From JAJZAM01 sp027391075 (lineage in GTDB: Bacteria; Actinomycetota; Acidimicrobiia; Acidimicrobiales; Palsa-688): a stretch of DNA of 64,000 nt. Below the pieces are notes generated by a model that was given only the letters and a program-made list of their open reading frames with translations, was not told where the DNA came from and made no database searches. Where the stretch lies: NCBI GenBank assembly GCA_027391075.1, contig DAHYHI010000096.1, forward strand, positions 120,431 to 184,430. The letters run 5' to 3'. Both the position numbers and the translations under genes were made by a program. Position 1 is the first letter of the stretch; every line of letters begins with the position of its first letter. Of this stretch, positions 26,679 through 34,592 are shown piece after piece.

Positions 26679-27823
26679 GGGGACGCTTCCTCCTTGCGCG
26701 CTGTATGAGAATCGGCGGCGGCCGCTGGTGTGAGCTCGTGGCGCAATCTGGTCTTCACCTCGGTGTCGGTGACCACGCGGCTCCTGGCAGACCAGGCCAA
26801 GCCCGTCCAGGCGACCCAGCCGATCCCCAGCATCAGCCAGTAGGAGACCAACCGGTAAAGCAGGACAGCTGCTACGGTAGATTCCTCCCCCCCTCCGAAC
26901 GTCACCAGAGCGACCGTCAAGCTTCCTTCCACGGCGCCGAGACCCCCCGGTGTGATCGGCAGGTTCGAGGCGAGTTGACCGGCGGCGTAGGCGAGCAGAA
27001 GACCCCGCCATGGAACTCCAACTCCGACGGCGTAGAAGGCCAGCACCAGGCACGCAAGGTCAGCGAGCCAGGTGGAGGCCGCCATGACGGCCGCTATAGA
27101 CCACTGCTTCCTCGACGGGTTGACAGCTGACAGCTCGGCCACCCAGCGTTCGACCACCTCGTGGGGGGTCAACTTCGACTGGCGCCGTCGCAATAGCCTT
27201 CTCCAAAGCGATATGAAGGTAGCGAAGTGCGCCAGCACTCTCCGACGTTTCACGAACGCAATTACCATCAGGAGAGCCACGGCGATGATCCCCAGAAGTG
27301 CCTCGACGAGGTCGTAGGCACTGCCCGTCGACGCAGCGATAGCGAGGCCAACCAGTGCCATGGCGGAGAGCGCCAAGAACGTCAGCATGTTGAAAGCCAC
27401 CAGGACCCATCCCGACAGCACGTCGTCGGCACCCCGGCGGCGAAACTGGCGGAAGATGTACGCCAGGTAGAAGACGGTGCCACCTGGGAACGACGACTGG
27501 ATTGACGATCCTGCGAGGGTTATACCCAACATCGTCCCCGCTTTGATCTCCACCCGCCCCGCTCGAATAAGACGGCGCTGCAGTGATGACAACGCAGCAT
27601 AGGAGGCGAACTCGCCTACGACCGCCAGGGCCATCCACCACCAGCGCAGGCGATTCAGATAGCTGGTAATGCCCGAAAGCTCTCCAGTCTTTCCTGAAAT
27701 TGCCCAAGCCCCGATGCCGACGGCGACCAGGCCGACGACCATCCGCAGTGCGGGCCATGACCTTCTCACGAGCCGGCGTAACGCGGTTAGGTAGCTGGCG
27801 TGTCGGTCAGTGGGCTCTGTCAC
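26666..27823 (-). CDS. Lysylphosphatidylglycerol synthase-like transmembrane protein (UPF0104/flippase-like)
   Basis: 385 aa with about eight hydrophobic helices. The LPG_synthase_TM/UPF0104 family signature is seen: GSSIQSSFPGGTVFYLAYIFRQFRRRG, and NLPITPGGLGAVEGSLTVALVTFGG near residues 293-315. There is no C-terminal synthetase domain, so it is the flippase-like part only. Homologues move aminoacyl-lipids or polyprenyl-linked sugars across the membrane, or have unknown roles. It is the promoter-proximal gene of a two-gene unit with the lipoprotein. It is the last chromosomal-looking gene before the conjugation module. Confidence 0.85.
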   Translation of the reverse strand: MTEPTDRHASYLTALRRLVRRSWPALRMVVGLVAVGIGAWAISGKTGELSGITSYLNRLRWWWMALAVVGEFASYAALSSLQRRLIRAGRVEIKAGTMLGITLAGSSIQSSFPGGTVFYLAYIFRQFRRRGADDVLSGWVLVAFNMLTFLALSAMALVGLAIAASTGSAYDLVEALLGIIAVALLMVIAFVKRRRVLAHFATFISLWRRLLRRRQSKLTPHEVVERWVAELSAVNPSRKQWSIAAVMAASTWLADLACLVLAFYAVGVGVPWRGLLLAYAAGQLASNLPITPGGLGAVEGSLTVALVTFGGGEESTVAAVLLYRLVSYWLMLGIGWVAWTGLAWSARSRVVTDTEVKTRLRHELTPAAAADSHTARKEEASPWAP

Positions 27824-27921
27824 CTCCCTTCTAGCATCTCACGAACGGAGCTGGCCCGGAGTGCGTAAGCTCGGGCCGGGCAGGCTCGTAAACATGGGAT
27901 CGTGATCTGGCGGCTGCCTTT

Positions 27922-30201
27922 TTAAAATCCGAGGCTACGGTCATCGCGCTTCAGACTTGCGCTCCGCAGGGACTCGTGGCCCGGCTGGCGACCGATGCCA
28001 CGGTTCGCGGCTACATGTCCTTCGGGTAGGGCGCAGCCGATCACCCGACCTCGCAGGCCCGCCAGCACCCCCGGCGGTCCGAGGACTACCAGCCCGGCAG
28101 TAATGCGTGCCGCAACAGCCGGTGTCACAGCGTAGGCGTGCCCGATCCTGTCCTTGCTGCTCGGAGCTTGGGCGTTCGACCCGTCCCGGCCGTCCCAGCG
28201 GACCGTAAGGTCGGCGACGCGAGAGCCGGCCGCCACGACCGTCCCTCGTGTACCGAACGGCACCCCGCGATCCCTGCTCGATAGCATGACGACCCTGTCG
28301 CCTTGATTCCACGCGGGGCTAGGCGACGCTTGCCGGGAGTCGCCGCGCTCGTGAGCGTGGCTGCCGCATCTTTCGGCGAGGACGGCAGCGTTGAGAGCGG
28401 AAGTCTCCTCGAAGCCGAGTCCTACCATGGCGACGTCCACGCCGAGGATGCTCAGTCCTTTCCAGCGAGCCAGGACGGCGGCCGCGTAGCGTCGACCGGT
28501 CGCCTCTATCGCCGGGGAGGTGCCCCCCGGACCCGCCTCAAGGTCTGGCGCGCAAGCCCACGGTTCCAGGGCCGGTACGTCGACGGTCCTGGAGGGACTC
28601 TCCTCTAGACCTCGGGATGCAGGGCTGGCAAGGCGTGGCAGGGTCCCCCCTTCGACGAGGATCAGCTGAGCCCGCTGCCGCCTAGCCTCACTGGCGATCA
28701 ATAGCAGTTCAGCGCTGCTGCGCCGGTCCGCTTGATCCACTACTAAGGCATCGAAGTTCTCACCTCGGCGGTAGGTCTCCGCCGAGGTGAGAACTGCCCA
28801 TCGCAGCGCAGAGCCCGCCGATGGTGTGTTGACCGCAACGCGAAGACCGTGCCGTTCGAGGTTACGTCCGTGAATGTCGATTAGCTCGGCGTGTGCAAGC
28901 AGGCGACTCCTGCCCGCCGGACAGGTGAAGCGGAGCACCGGATCCGCGATGCCCGACTGGACTTCGCCTCCGTCGGCAGTTCGAGCGAAGTCGGGATTAC
29001 TGGGCCGGGCCGGGTTGAGCGACGGTAGCGGCAGATTTTGGCGGAGTTCCCATCCCTCCTGGAGAATTTCGACCAGCCTTCGGTCGGCATTCAAGGCTAG
29101 TGACGTGGACCACCTGGGGCGTGATGTCAGCGACCTAACTGGCAGGCTGGCGTTGCAGAAACCGTCTACCCATGCCGTTGCGGCGTCCACGCTTGCGCCG
29201 CCGGGGTGTGTTGCCGCCAAAGCTACGGTAACGTCTGCTCGCCGAAAGTCCGACCGCTTGACGGCCAGGCTCGTCTCGACGGCTCGGCGAAGGTGCTCGT
29301 CGTCGAGATGGGCGTCCCTTGGAGCTGACTTCGTGAGGATTCTCGGGTTTGGGGGTGCGATCGACGGCCCGTAGTCTTGGGTGGACTCTGCGGGGCGGAG
29401 GTCTAATGCGTGGAGTGGGCCCAACTGGGCGATGGTGTTTCTAGCGCTTGCCGCTGCAACCCTTTCCTGCCAGGGTACTGCTACTGCCCGGCGTCTCGCC
29501 TCGAATGCTCCGAAAGTCTCGACGGCCCTGGTTTGAGAGCTCGCTGCTCGCACGGCGGAGCGGGCTACGTCGGCAACGTCGGCCAGGCCGTCAGGCCGGA
29601 TGCGCCATTCGATGTTCCACCCTCGAAGAGCCATCTGGTGCCGTAGCTCCAGGTGGTACAGGGCGCTGAGCGCCCGGCGGTCGACGAACCACTGGTCTGA
29701 CATCACCGCCGACCAGCGGTCCTGTGCTCTGGAGAGGTTGGCGACTATCAGATGGGTGTGGACGTGCGGTTCGCCCGCCGAGTTGTAGCGGTGCGTGAAG
29801 GCCGCCGCGATCAGGCCGTCGCAACGTGTCCGACCTCCCGGTGCTCCGGAGCGTGATACCTCCAATCCCTCCTCGAGGTGCGAGATCAAAGCTCCGACGG
29901 CGCTGCGGTGGGCGTCGGCAGCGGTGTTCGCGGGGTCTGAACCTTGGGCGGCGATGAGCGAGAAGGACTTGGGGGAGGCCCAGATCAGGTCCCAGCCGGC
30001 TCGGCGGCGCGCAGCTTTTCGATTGGGTAAGAACTGACATGTCCTCGGGTCCCTGCCGTCTAGGACTCGGCGGAGGTGGTCCGGGTCGACTGCACCGGTG
30101 AGCCCAAGTAGCTTCCCTGCGCCGTCAGACCACACCCCGGGGTCCCTGCCGTCGAAGTAGTACTTGACGCTGCCGGCGCTCGCCGACTTAACAATGAGCA
30201 T
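27922..30201 (-). CDS. MobF-family relaxase with degenerate helicase domain
   Basis: 759 aa. The TrwC relaxase domain covers about residues 1-260: paired catalytic-type tyrosines Tyr14-Tyr15, the DLIWASPKSFSLI motif near 71-83, and the metal-binding three-His motif HVHTH at 146-150. The second half should be an SF1 helicase, but the Walker A position reads PAGRSRLL (428-435) with no GKT/S, Walker B reads VVDQAD (487-492) instead of VVDEAG, and LVEGG replaces the GDPRQ motif. An SH3-like segment GDRVVMLSSRD...FGTRGTVV is kept near 634-655. The length is short for MobF (usually over 900). It should nick and covalently bind oriT DNA for transfer. It is divergent from a UvrD-type helicase. Confidence 0.88.
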   Translation of the reverse strand: MLIVKSASAGSVKYYFDGRDPGVWSDGAGKLLGLTGAVDPDHLRRVLDGRDPRTCQFLPNRKAARRRAGWDLIWASPKSFSLIAAQGSDPANTAADAHRSAVGALISHLEEGLEVSRSGAPGGRTRCDGLIAAAFTHRYNSAGEPHVHTHLIVANLSRAQDRWSAVMSDQWFVDRRALSALYHLELRHQMALRGWNIEWRIRPDGLADVADVARSAVRAASSQTRAVETFGAFEARRRAVAVPWQERVAAASARNTIAQLGPLHALDLRPAESTQDYGPSIAPPNPRILTKSAPRDAHLDDEHLRRAVETSLAVKRSDFRRADVTVALAATHPGGASVDAATAWVDGFCNASLPVRSLTSRPRWSTSLALNADRRLVEILQEGWELRQNLPLPSLNPARPSNPDFARTADGGEVQSGIADPVLRFTCPAGRSRLLAHAELIDIHGRNLERHGLRVAVNTPSAGSALRWAVLTSAETYRRGENFDALVVDQADRRSSAELLLIASEARRQRAQLILVEGGTLPRLASPASRGLEESPSRTVDVPALEPWACAPDLEAGPGGTSPAIEATGRRYAAAVLARWKGLSILGVDVAMVGLGFEETSALNAAVLAERCGSHAHERGDSRQASPSPAWNQGDRVVMLSSRDRGVPFGTRGTVVAAGSRVADLTVRWDGRDGSNAQAPSSKDRIGHAYAVTPAVAARITAGLVVLGPPGVLAGLRGRVIGCALPEGHVAANRGIGRQPGHESLRSASLKRDDRSLGF

Positions 30202-30327
30202 AACAGTATATTTCCAGACATTTCATGTTTAATACAAGGAGGTTTCCGGCATCCCGGATCGAGGTACCAGGTTGCCCGTCAGACCCCTTGGATAGGTTGG
30301 GGCGGTGCTGCAAAGACGGACTCCGAC
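30202..30327. promoter_or_regulatory. Divergent relaxase/helicase promoter region, candidate oriT
   Basis: 126 bases between divergent genes. The part next to the relaxase (30190-30240) is clearly AT-rich against a GC-rich background. On the minus strand TTAAAC and TATACT (30210-30205) with a 16-base spacer resemble a sigma-70 promoter, but the -10 lies only three bases before the relaxase ATG. A small inverted repeat ACAT-TTC-ATGT lies at 30218-30228. Relaxase-proximal AT-rich gaps commonly hold oriT; no nic site can be assigned by eye. Confidence 0.4.
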
Positions 30328-33054
30328 ATGAGCCGGGCTATAGCGTGCGGCTATTGCGGAGGATCTCACGGAACTGTCGCAGAGGTGAGGCGTTGCTGGG
30401 AACGTGCAGATGGTGCCGGCGCGGAGGCTGCGCCGGCGAGCGTCACCGAGCTGGAGGTCAGGCCGCCGACCGGCTCCGACGGGCCCATCGAGGTGGGTCG
30501 CGTCGTTCTCGGGCGCAGCGTGATCGTCAGGCCAGGTCAGAGTCCTCCGGAAGCGTGGTCGAACTGCGAACGTTGGGATGGCGAGATCGACGGCCTTGAG
30601 GTGGCGTGGCGTGAGCGCCGCCCGCTCGTCATCGAGCTAGACGGAGACCCGCCCGAACCCGGCGCCGTGAGCGCTGCAGTGTGGTCGCTTACCCCAGCGT
30701 TCTCGCTGCCCGGCGAGAGAGTCCGGTTCTTTGCGTTCGCTAACGCTGTCGACGCCCGCGAGGCGAAACCTAGTTGGGCGTTGCGCGACATGGCCGTGAG
30801 GCTGGGGGCAAGCCCCGGGTTGAGAGCAGACGTCGTGTTGCCGGGCGGAGTTGACGCCTACTGCGACGGCGGTCCGTTGCGCTGGCAGGCAGACGTGGAG
30901 GGGTCGGCGTTGATCAGCCGGGTTGCTCTGCAGGCAGGCTCACTCAACCCATTCGGATCAAACGAGCTTGACGCTGAACTGTCGGAGGACCAAAAGGCCG
31001 CCGTGACACAACCGTTCGGGTCCGCACGGATTATCGCTCCTGCCGGATCAGGCAAGACGCGCGTCCTGACGGAGCGCGCTAGGCACCTTCTTCGCAACTG
31101 GAACCTTCCAAGCCAGGCTGTCACCCTGGTTGCATACAACAAGCGGGCTGCCGAGGAGATGGTGGCACGAACGCCTGACCTGCCGGGATTGCGGATCCGC
31201 ACGTTGAACTCGTTGGCCTTGTCGGTCGTAAACCGTTCTTGGCGCGTGACGACCATCGGGGAAGCACAGGTCCGGGCGCTGCTCGGTCGTCTCGTAGAGT
31301 TCCCGCGACGGGCCAACACCGACCCAGCAGTCGCTTGGATTGAAGCGCTTTCGAGGGTGCGACTCGGGCTCGAAGACCCTGCAGAAGTCGAAGCTGACTA
31401 CGCTGGTGATGTTGAAGGGCTTTCCTCCGTCCTGGAGAACTACAGGGCGCTCCTATCCGATCGCAAAATGGTCGACTTCGACGAGCAGATCTACCGGGCG
31501 GTAGAAGTTCTGCTCCGCTATCCCGAGATCCGCAGCTGGGCAAGAGCGTCTTGTATGGTGCTTCTTGTCGACGAATTTCAAGACCTGACTCCGGCGCACC
31601 TACTGATGATTCGCCTATTGGCCGGCCCGGCAGGGGACGTTTTCGGGGTTGGAGACGACGATCAGACCATCTACGGGTACGCCGGCGCATCGCCTGAATG
31701 GCTGATCGATTACCGACGTTACTTTCCCGGAGCGCAGGCCCAGCAGCTGACGGTCAACTACCGCTGCCCCCCCGGGGTCGTGAGGTCGGCGGCGACGCTA
31801 CTGGGGCATAACCGCAGGCGGGTCGCCAAAGAGGTCGTTGCCCGCCCCGGTCGGCCCTGCGCAGAGTCCGATCTCCGGATCGTCAGGAGCAAAAATGCTG
31901 TTGAAGATACCGTGCGACGTGTCGAGGAACTCGTCGGTGGGGGCGTAGCGAGCGCTGACATAGCCGTCCTCTCACGGGTGAACGCCTCATTGGTACCCGT
32001 GCAGGTCGCGTTGACCCTGGGTTCGGTACCGGTCCGGGCAGCGGTGGGCGAGTCTTACCTTTCCCGAAGCGCAGTAGCGGCGGCGCTCGCCTGGCTGCGC
32101 CTCGCTACGAGTGATCCACGGCTCCGTTCCTCCTCCGACGTGGCCGCCGCCGCCCGCCGCCCAGCGCGTGGGCTCTCGCCGAAGGTGGTGGGGTGGATCG
32201 CGGAGCAGCGCGATGACAGCGGCTGGCGTCGTCTTGCAGGGCGGTTAAGCGAACGGGATGCTACCAAGGTGGCTGCGTTCGCCACCGATCTTGCAATACT
32301 GTCGCGGCTGGCGTCGAGGGCTACGACAGCTCGAGTGTTGCTTGAGGTACGCGACGAAGTCGGTCTTGATCGCGCGATGGCGGCCCTCGAAAGAGCGCAT
32401 CGCCGCCCGGACCGTTCGGCTCAGAGTGACGACCTGGACTCGCTCGTGGCGATCGCGCGTCTGCACCCGGAGCCTCGAAGTTTCGAAGCTTGGCTACGAG
32501 GGGTGCTGGCACGACCGAGCGCTCCGGACGGTGTGACCATGGCAAGCGTCCATGCTGTGAAAGGTCAAGAGTGGCCTCACGTCGTGATCCACGACGTGAC
32601 GTCGGGTTTGATACCGCATCGTCTCGCCGATGACCTGGAAGAAGAGCGAAGGATACTGCACGTGGCGGTCACCCGCGCTTCGGAGTCGGCGACTGTCGTG
32701 GCGGGCGAACCCGCGTCTGTCTTCGTATCTGAACTGCTCACGCCCTGGAGACCTCCTGTCGACGAAGTAGACGCTGTCGACGAAGTAGACGAACCTGAAT
32801 TGATGAGCGCCAATGGGTTGAGCCCCGTTGGGGAGGCTGCGTCCGCCGCGCTCCGGGCGTGGCGGACACGCCGAGCTCAAGGCGACAAGAAACCAGCCTA
32901 CGTATATCTGACTGACGCTACGATACGCGCAATTTCAGCGGCGTTGCCTGCTGACCTCGAAAGGCTTGCCGCAGTCAAGGGCCTCGGACCGGCGAAGTTG
33001 CAGGCGTACGGCGACGAGATCCTTTCGCTGCTCGACGGAGTGCGCCAGCCCTGA
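30328..33054 (+). CDS. UvrD/Rep-type superfamily 1 helicase with zinc-knuckle N-terminus and HRDC-like C-terminus
   Basis: 908 aa. The N-terminus has Cys7, Cys10, His14 and Cys23 (CGYCGGSHGTVAEVRRCW), a likely zinc knuckle, then about 200 residues of unrecognised sequence. SF1A motifs start near residue 224: LSEDQKAAV, Walker A APAGSGKT, DEFQDLTPAH, GDDDQTIYGYAGA, VNYRCPPGVV, SVHAVKGQEW and LHVAVTRA. All catalytic residues look intact. The C-terminal 65 residues (ATIRAISAALPADLERLAAVKGLGPAKLQAYGDEIL) form an HRDC-like DNA-binding domain. It is placed between the relaxase and the secretion operon, which suggests a role in processing transferred DNA, although similar genes also occur as repair helicases. 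Confidence 0.88.
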   Translation: MSRAIACGYCGGSHGTVAEVRRCWERADGAGAEAAPASVTELEVRPPTGSDGPIEVGRVVLGRSVIVRPGQSPPEAWSNCERWDGEIDGLEVAWRERRPLVIELDGDPPEPGAVSAAVWSLTPAFSLPGERVRFFAFANAVDAREAKPSWALRDMAVRLGASPGLRADVVLPGGVDAYCDGGPLRWQADVEGSALISRVALQAGSLNPFGSNELDAELSEDQKAAVTQPFGSARIIAPAGSGKTRVLTERARHLLRNWNLPSQAVTLVAYNKRAAEEMVARTPDLPGLRIRTLNSLALSVVNRSWRVTTIGEAQVRALLGRLVEFPRRANTDPAVAWIEALSRVRLGLEDPAEVEADYAGDVEGLSSVLENYRALLSDRKMVDFDEQIYRAVEVLLRYPEIRSWARASCMVLLVDEFQDLTPAHLLMIRLLAGPAGDVFGVGDDDQTIYGYAGASPEWLIDYRRYFPGAQAQQLTVNYRCPPGVVRSAATLLGHNRRRVAKEVVARPGRPCAESDLRIVRSKNAVEDTVRRVEELVGGGVASADIAVLSRVNASLVPVQVALTLGSVPVRAAVGESYLSRSAVAAALAWLRLATSDPRLRSSSDVAAAARRPARGLSPKVVGWIAEQRDDSGWRRLAGRLSERDATKVAAFATDLAILSRLASRATTARVLLEVRDEVGLDRAMAALERAHRRPDRSAQSDDLDSLVAIARLHPEPRSFEAWLRGVLARPSAPDGVTMASVHAVKGQEWPHVVIHDVTSGLIPHRLADDLEEERRILHVAVTRASESATVVAGEPASVFVSELLTPWRPPVDEVDAVDEVDEPELMSANGLSPVGEAASAALRAWRTRRAQGDKKPAYVYLTDATIRAISAALPADLERLAAVKGLGPAKLQAYGDEILSLLDGVRQP

Positions 33055-33128
33055 TCCGAGTCACACTGGTACCGAGATCGCACCGGCCACTCCAGGTGCT
33101 AGTCAGGCGAAATCATACTAAAAATGAC

Positions 33129-33158
33129 TTGCATACATAGAGAACCATGAAATACTAT
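33129..33158 (+). promoter_or_regulatory. Sigma-70-type promoter of the type IV secretion operon
   Basis: TTGCAT at 33129-33134 and TACTAT at 33153-33158, separated by 18 bases, lie in a markedly AT-rich stretch (about 33108-33180). A start about seven bases later leaves a leader of roughly 28 bases with GGAGG at 33182-33186 before the ATG at 33193. The octamer CATGAAAT at 33146-33153 also occurs in front of the relaxase, in the same orientation relative to transcription. Confidence 0.6.
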
Positions 33159-33192
33159 GAAAAAGATGGAACTCTAACTATGGAGGCTGGGA

Positions 33193-33522
33193 ATGTTGCA
33201 TCTCGCGACGCTGGCTCTTGCGACGTCCACCGGGTCGGCTTCGAGCACGCCTGGGCTGACACTCGCCCCTAACATCTATGACCTTCCAGGGGCTCCTGTC
33301 CTATCTGACCTGACCAATGGCCTCGGCGGCTGGGCGCTGATGGCCGCTATGGCTGGAGTGGTTATAGGAGCTGTTATGTGGGCGTTCGGTCACTATTCGC
33401 AGAACTATCAGCAGGCCTATAACGGACGAAAGGGAGTCCTCGTGTCCGGGCTGGCTGCGATCCTGATCAGCGGAGCTCCCCACATAGTGGATTTCTTGAT
33501 CCGCCAGGGTGCCAGGATATGA
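33193..33522 (+). CDS. Small membrane protein, first gene of the conjugation operon
   Basis: 109 aa, with GGAGG six bases before the ATG. A signal-like hydrophobic N-terminus is followed by a short polar stretch and two membrane helices: GWALMAAMAGVVIGAVMWAFG and GVLVSGLAAILISGAPHIVDFL, with a basic loop NYQQAYNGRKG between. This size and topology match the small membrane subunit (VirB2/TrbC-like, DUF6112-like) that precedes SCO6881-type VirB6 genes in actinobacterial conjugation modules. It overlaps the next gene by four bases (ATGA). Confidence 0.75.
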   Translation: MLHLATLALATSTGSASSTPGLTLAPNIYDLPGAPVLSDLTNGLGGWALMAAMAGVVIGAVMWAFGHYSQNYQQAYNGRKGVLVSGLAAILISGAPHIVDFLIRQGARI

Positions 33523-34592
33523 GCTCAGTCGGAGGATCGGTTGCCTGCGTTTTGCCGCTAACGTGCGAGGCCGGGAACTTGGGTGGTTCGCTCGCAGGTC
33601 AAGCGGCCCACTCTCTCCTGGAGTCGATAGGGTCGTCGCTAGGTCACGCGGCTGCATGGATAGTTGCCGAGGTGTGGAACCTGATCGCCACCTCCACGAC
33701 GCCGAGTGTAGACGCTGGCTGGTTCCAATCGGAACTGGTTGTGATGGAACAGGTCGTAGTCGTCGTGATACTGCCCATCCTCCTCGCGGCGAGCGTCGGA
33801 CCTATCTTGCGCCAAGACGGGAAACGCCTCGTGCGTGTGTGGCTTGTTGGCCTTCCTGTAGCGGTGCTGGCAGGCTTCGCCGCTTCGCAAGCGGTTGGTA
33901 GAGGGATCCAGGTGGTTGACCTGCTGTGCCGGCTGTTCTTGGACGCGGGTTCCCAGAAGCGAGCGGAGCTTTTTATCGCAGCCGTAGCCGGCGGGCAGGT
34001 CGGCGGGGAGCCCCTTTTCGTTCAAGGTCTGCTATCGGTCTTGACCATAGTCGGAACGGTCCTCGTGTGGCTCGAGCTGGTGGTCCGATCAGCGGCACTG
34101 TACGTGGCGACGATCTTCACGCCACTGGCGCTGATCGGCTTCATCTGGCCTGCGACGCTGTATATGGCGAGAAGAGCCATCGAGATCCTCGTATCACTGG
34201 TGCTGTCCAAGTTCGTCATAGTCGTATCCGTGGTGCTCGGCATGGAGGCTTTCGTGGCTTCGAACCTTGCTGCAGCTATGTCAGGAGCAGCGATCCTGCT
34301 GCTGGCAGGGTTCGCTCCCTTCGCCCTGCTACGCCTAGCGCCGGTGGTCGAGACCTCAGCCATCGCGCACTTGGAAGGAATGTCGCACAGACCCCTGCGC
34401 GCAGCAGCCCGCACGGCTAGCGCTGCTGCCGGGGCGCCGTTCCATCCCGTAACGCAGCTTGTGTTGGCAGCACGGCATTCGTCGTCTGGCGATACGGCCT
34501 CCGTCGATACGAGAGCGGTCGTCGCCCAGGCGATACCCGAACGTCAGGCGGACTTTCCAGCAGGACTGTCCGAGCCTGGTAGTCGAAGTTGA
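33519..34592 (+). CDS. VirB6/TrbL-like conjugal transfer membrane protein (SCO6881-like)
   Basis: 357 aa. It has six or seven membrane segments: VVVVVILPILLAASVGPIL, VWLVGLPVAVLAGFAASQAV, LLSVLTIVGTVLVWLELVVRSAALYVATIFTPLALIGFIWP, LVLSKFVIVVSVVLGMEAF and AAILLLAGFAPFALLRLAPV. The RSAALYVATIFTPLALIGF block is typical of TrbL/VirB6 proteins in actinobacteria. It forms the inner-membrane pore of the transfer channel. The C-terminal 80 residues are polar and cytoplasmic. Its start overlaps the previous stop, and its stop overlaps the next TTG start. Confidence 0.85.
   Translation: MSSVGGSVACVLPLTCEAGNLGGSLAGQAAHSLLESIGSSLGHAAAWIVAEVWNLIATSTTPSVDAGWFQSELVVMEQVVVVVILPILLAASVGPILRQDGKRLVRVWLVGLPVAVLAGFAASQAVGRGIQVVDLLCRLFLDAGSQKRAELFIAAVAGGQVGGEPLFVQGLLSVLTIVGTVLVWLELVVRSAALYVATIFTPLALIGFIWPATLYMARRAIEILVSLVLSKFVIVVSVVLGMEAFVASNLAAAMSGAAILLLAGFAPFALLRLAPVVETSAIAHLEGMSHRPLRAAARTASAAAGAPFHPVTQLVLAARHSSSGDTASVDTRAVVAQAIPERQADFPAGLSEPGSRS

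Noticed and set aside
27824..27921. Possible att repeat matching the right edge of the conjugation module (39211-39256)
   Set aside because: Visual comparison found no direct repeat longer than a few bases.
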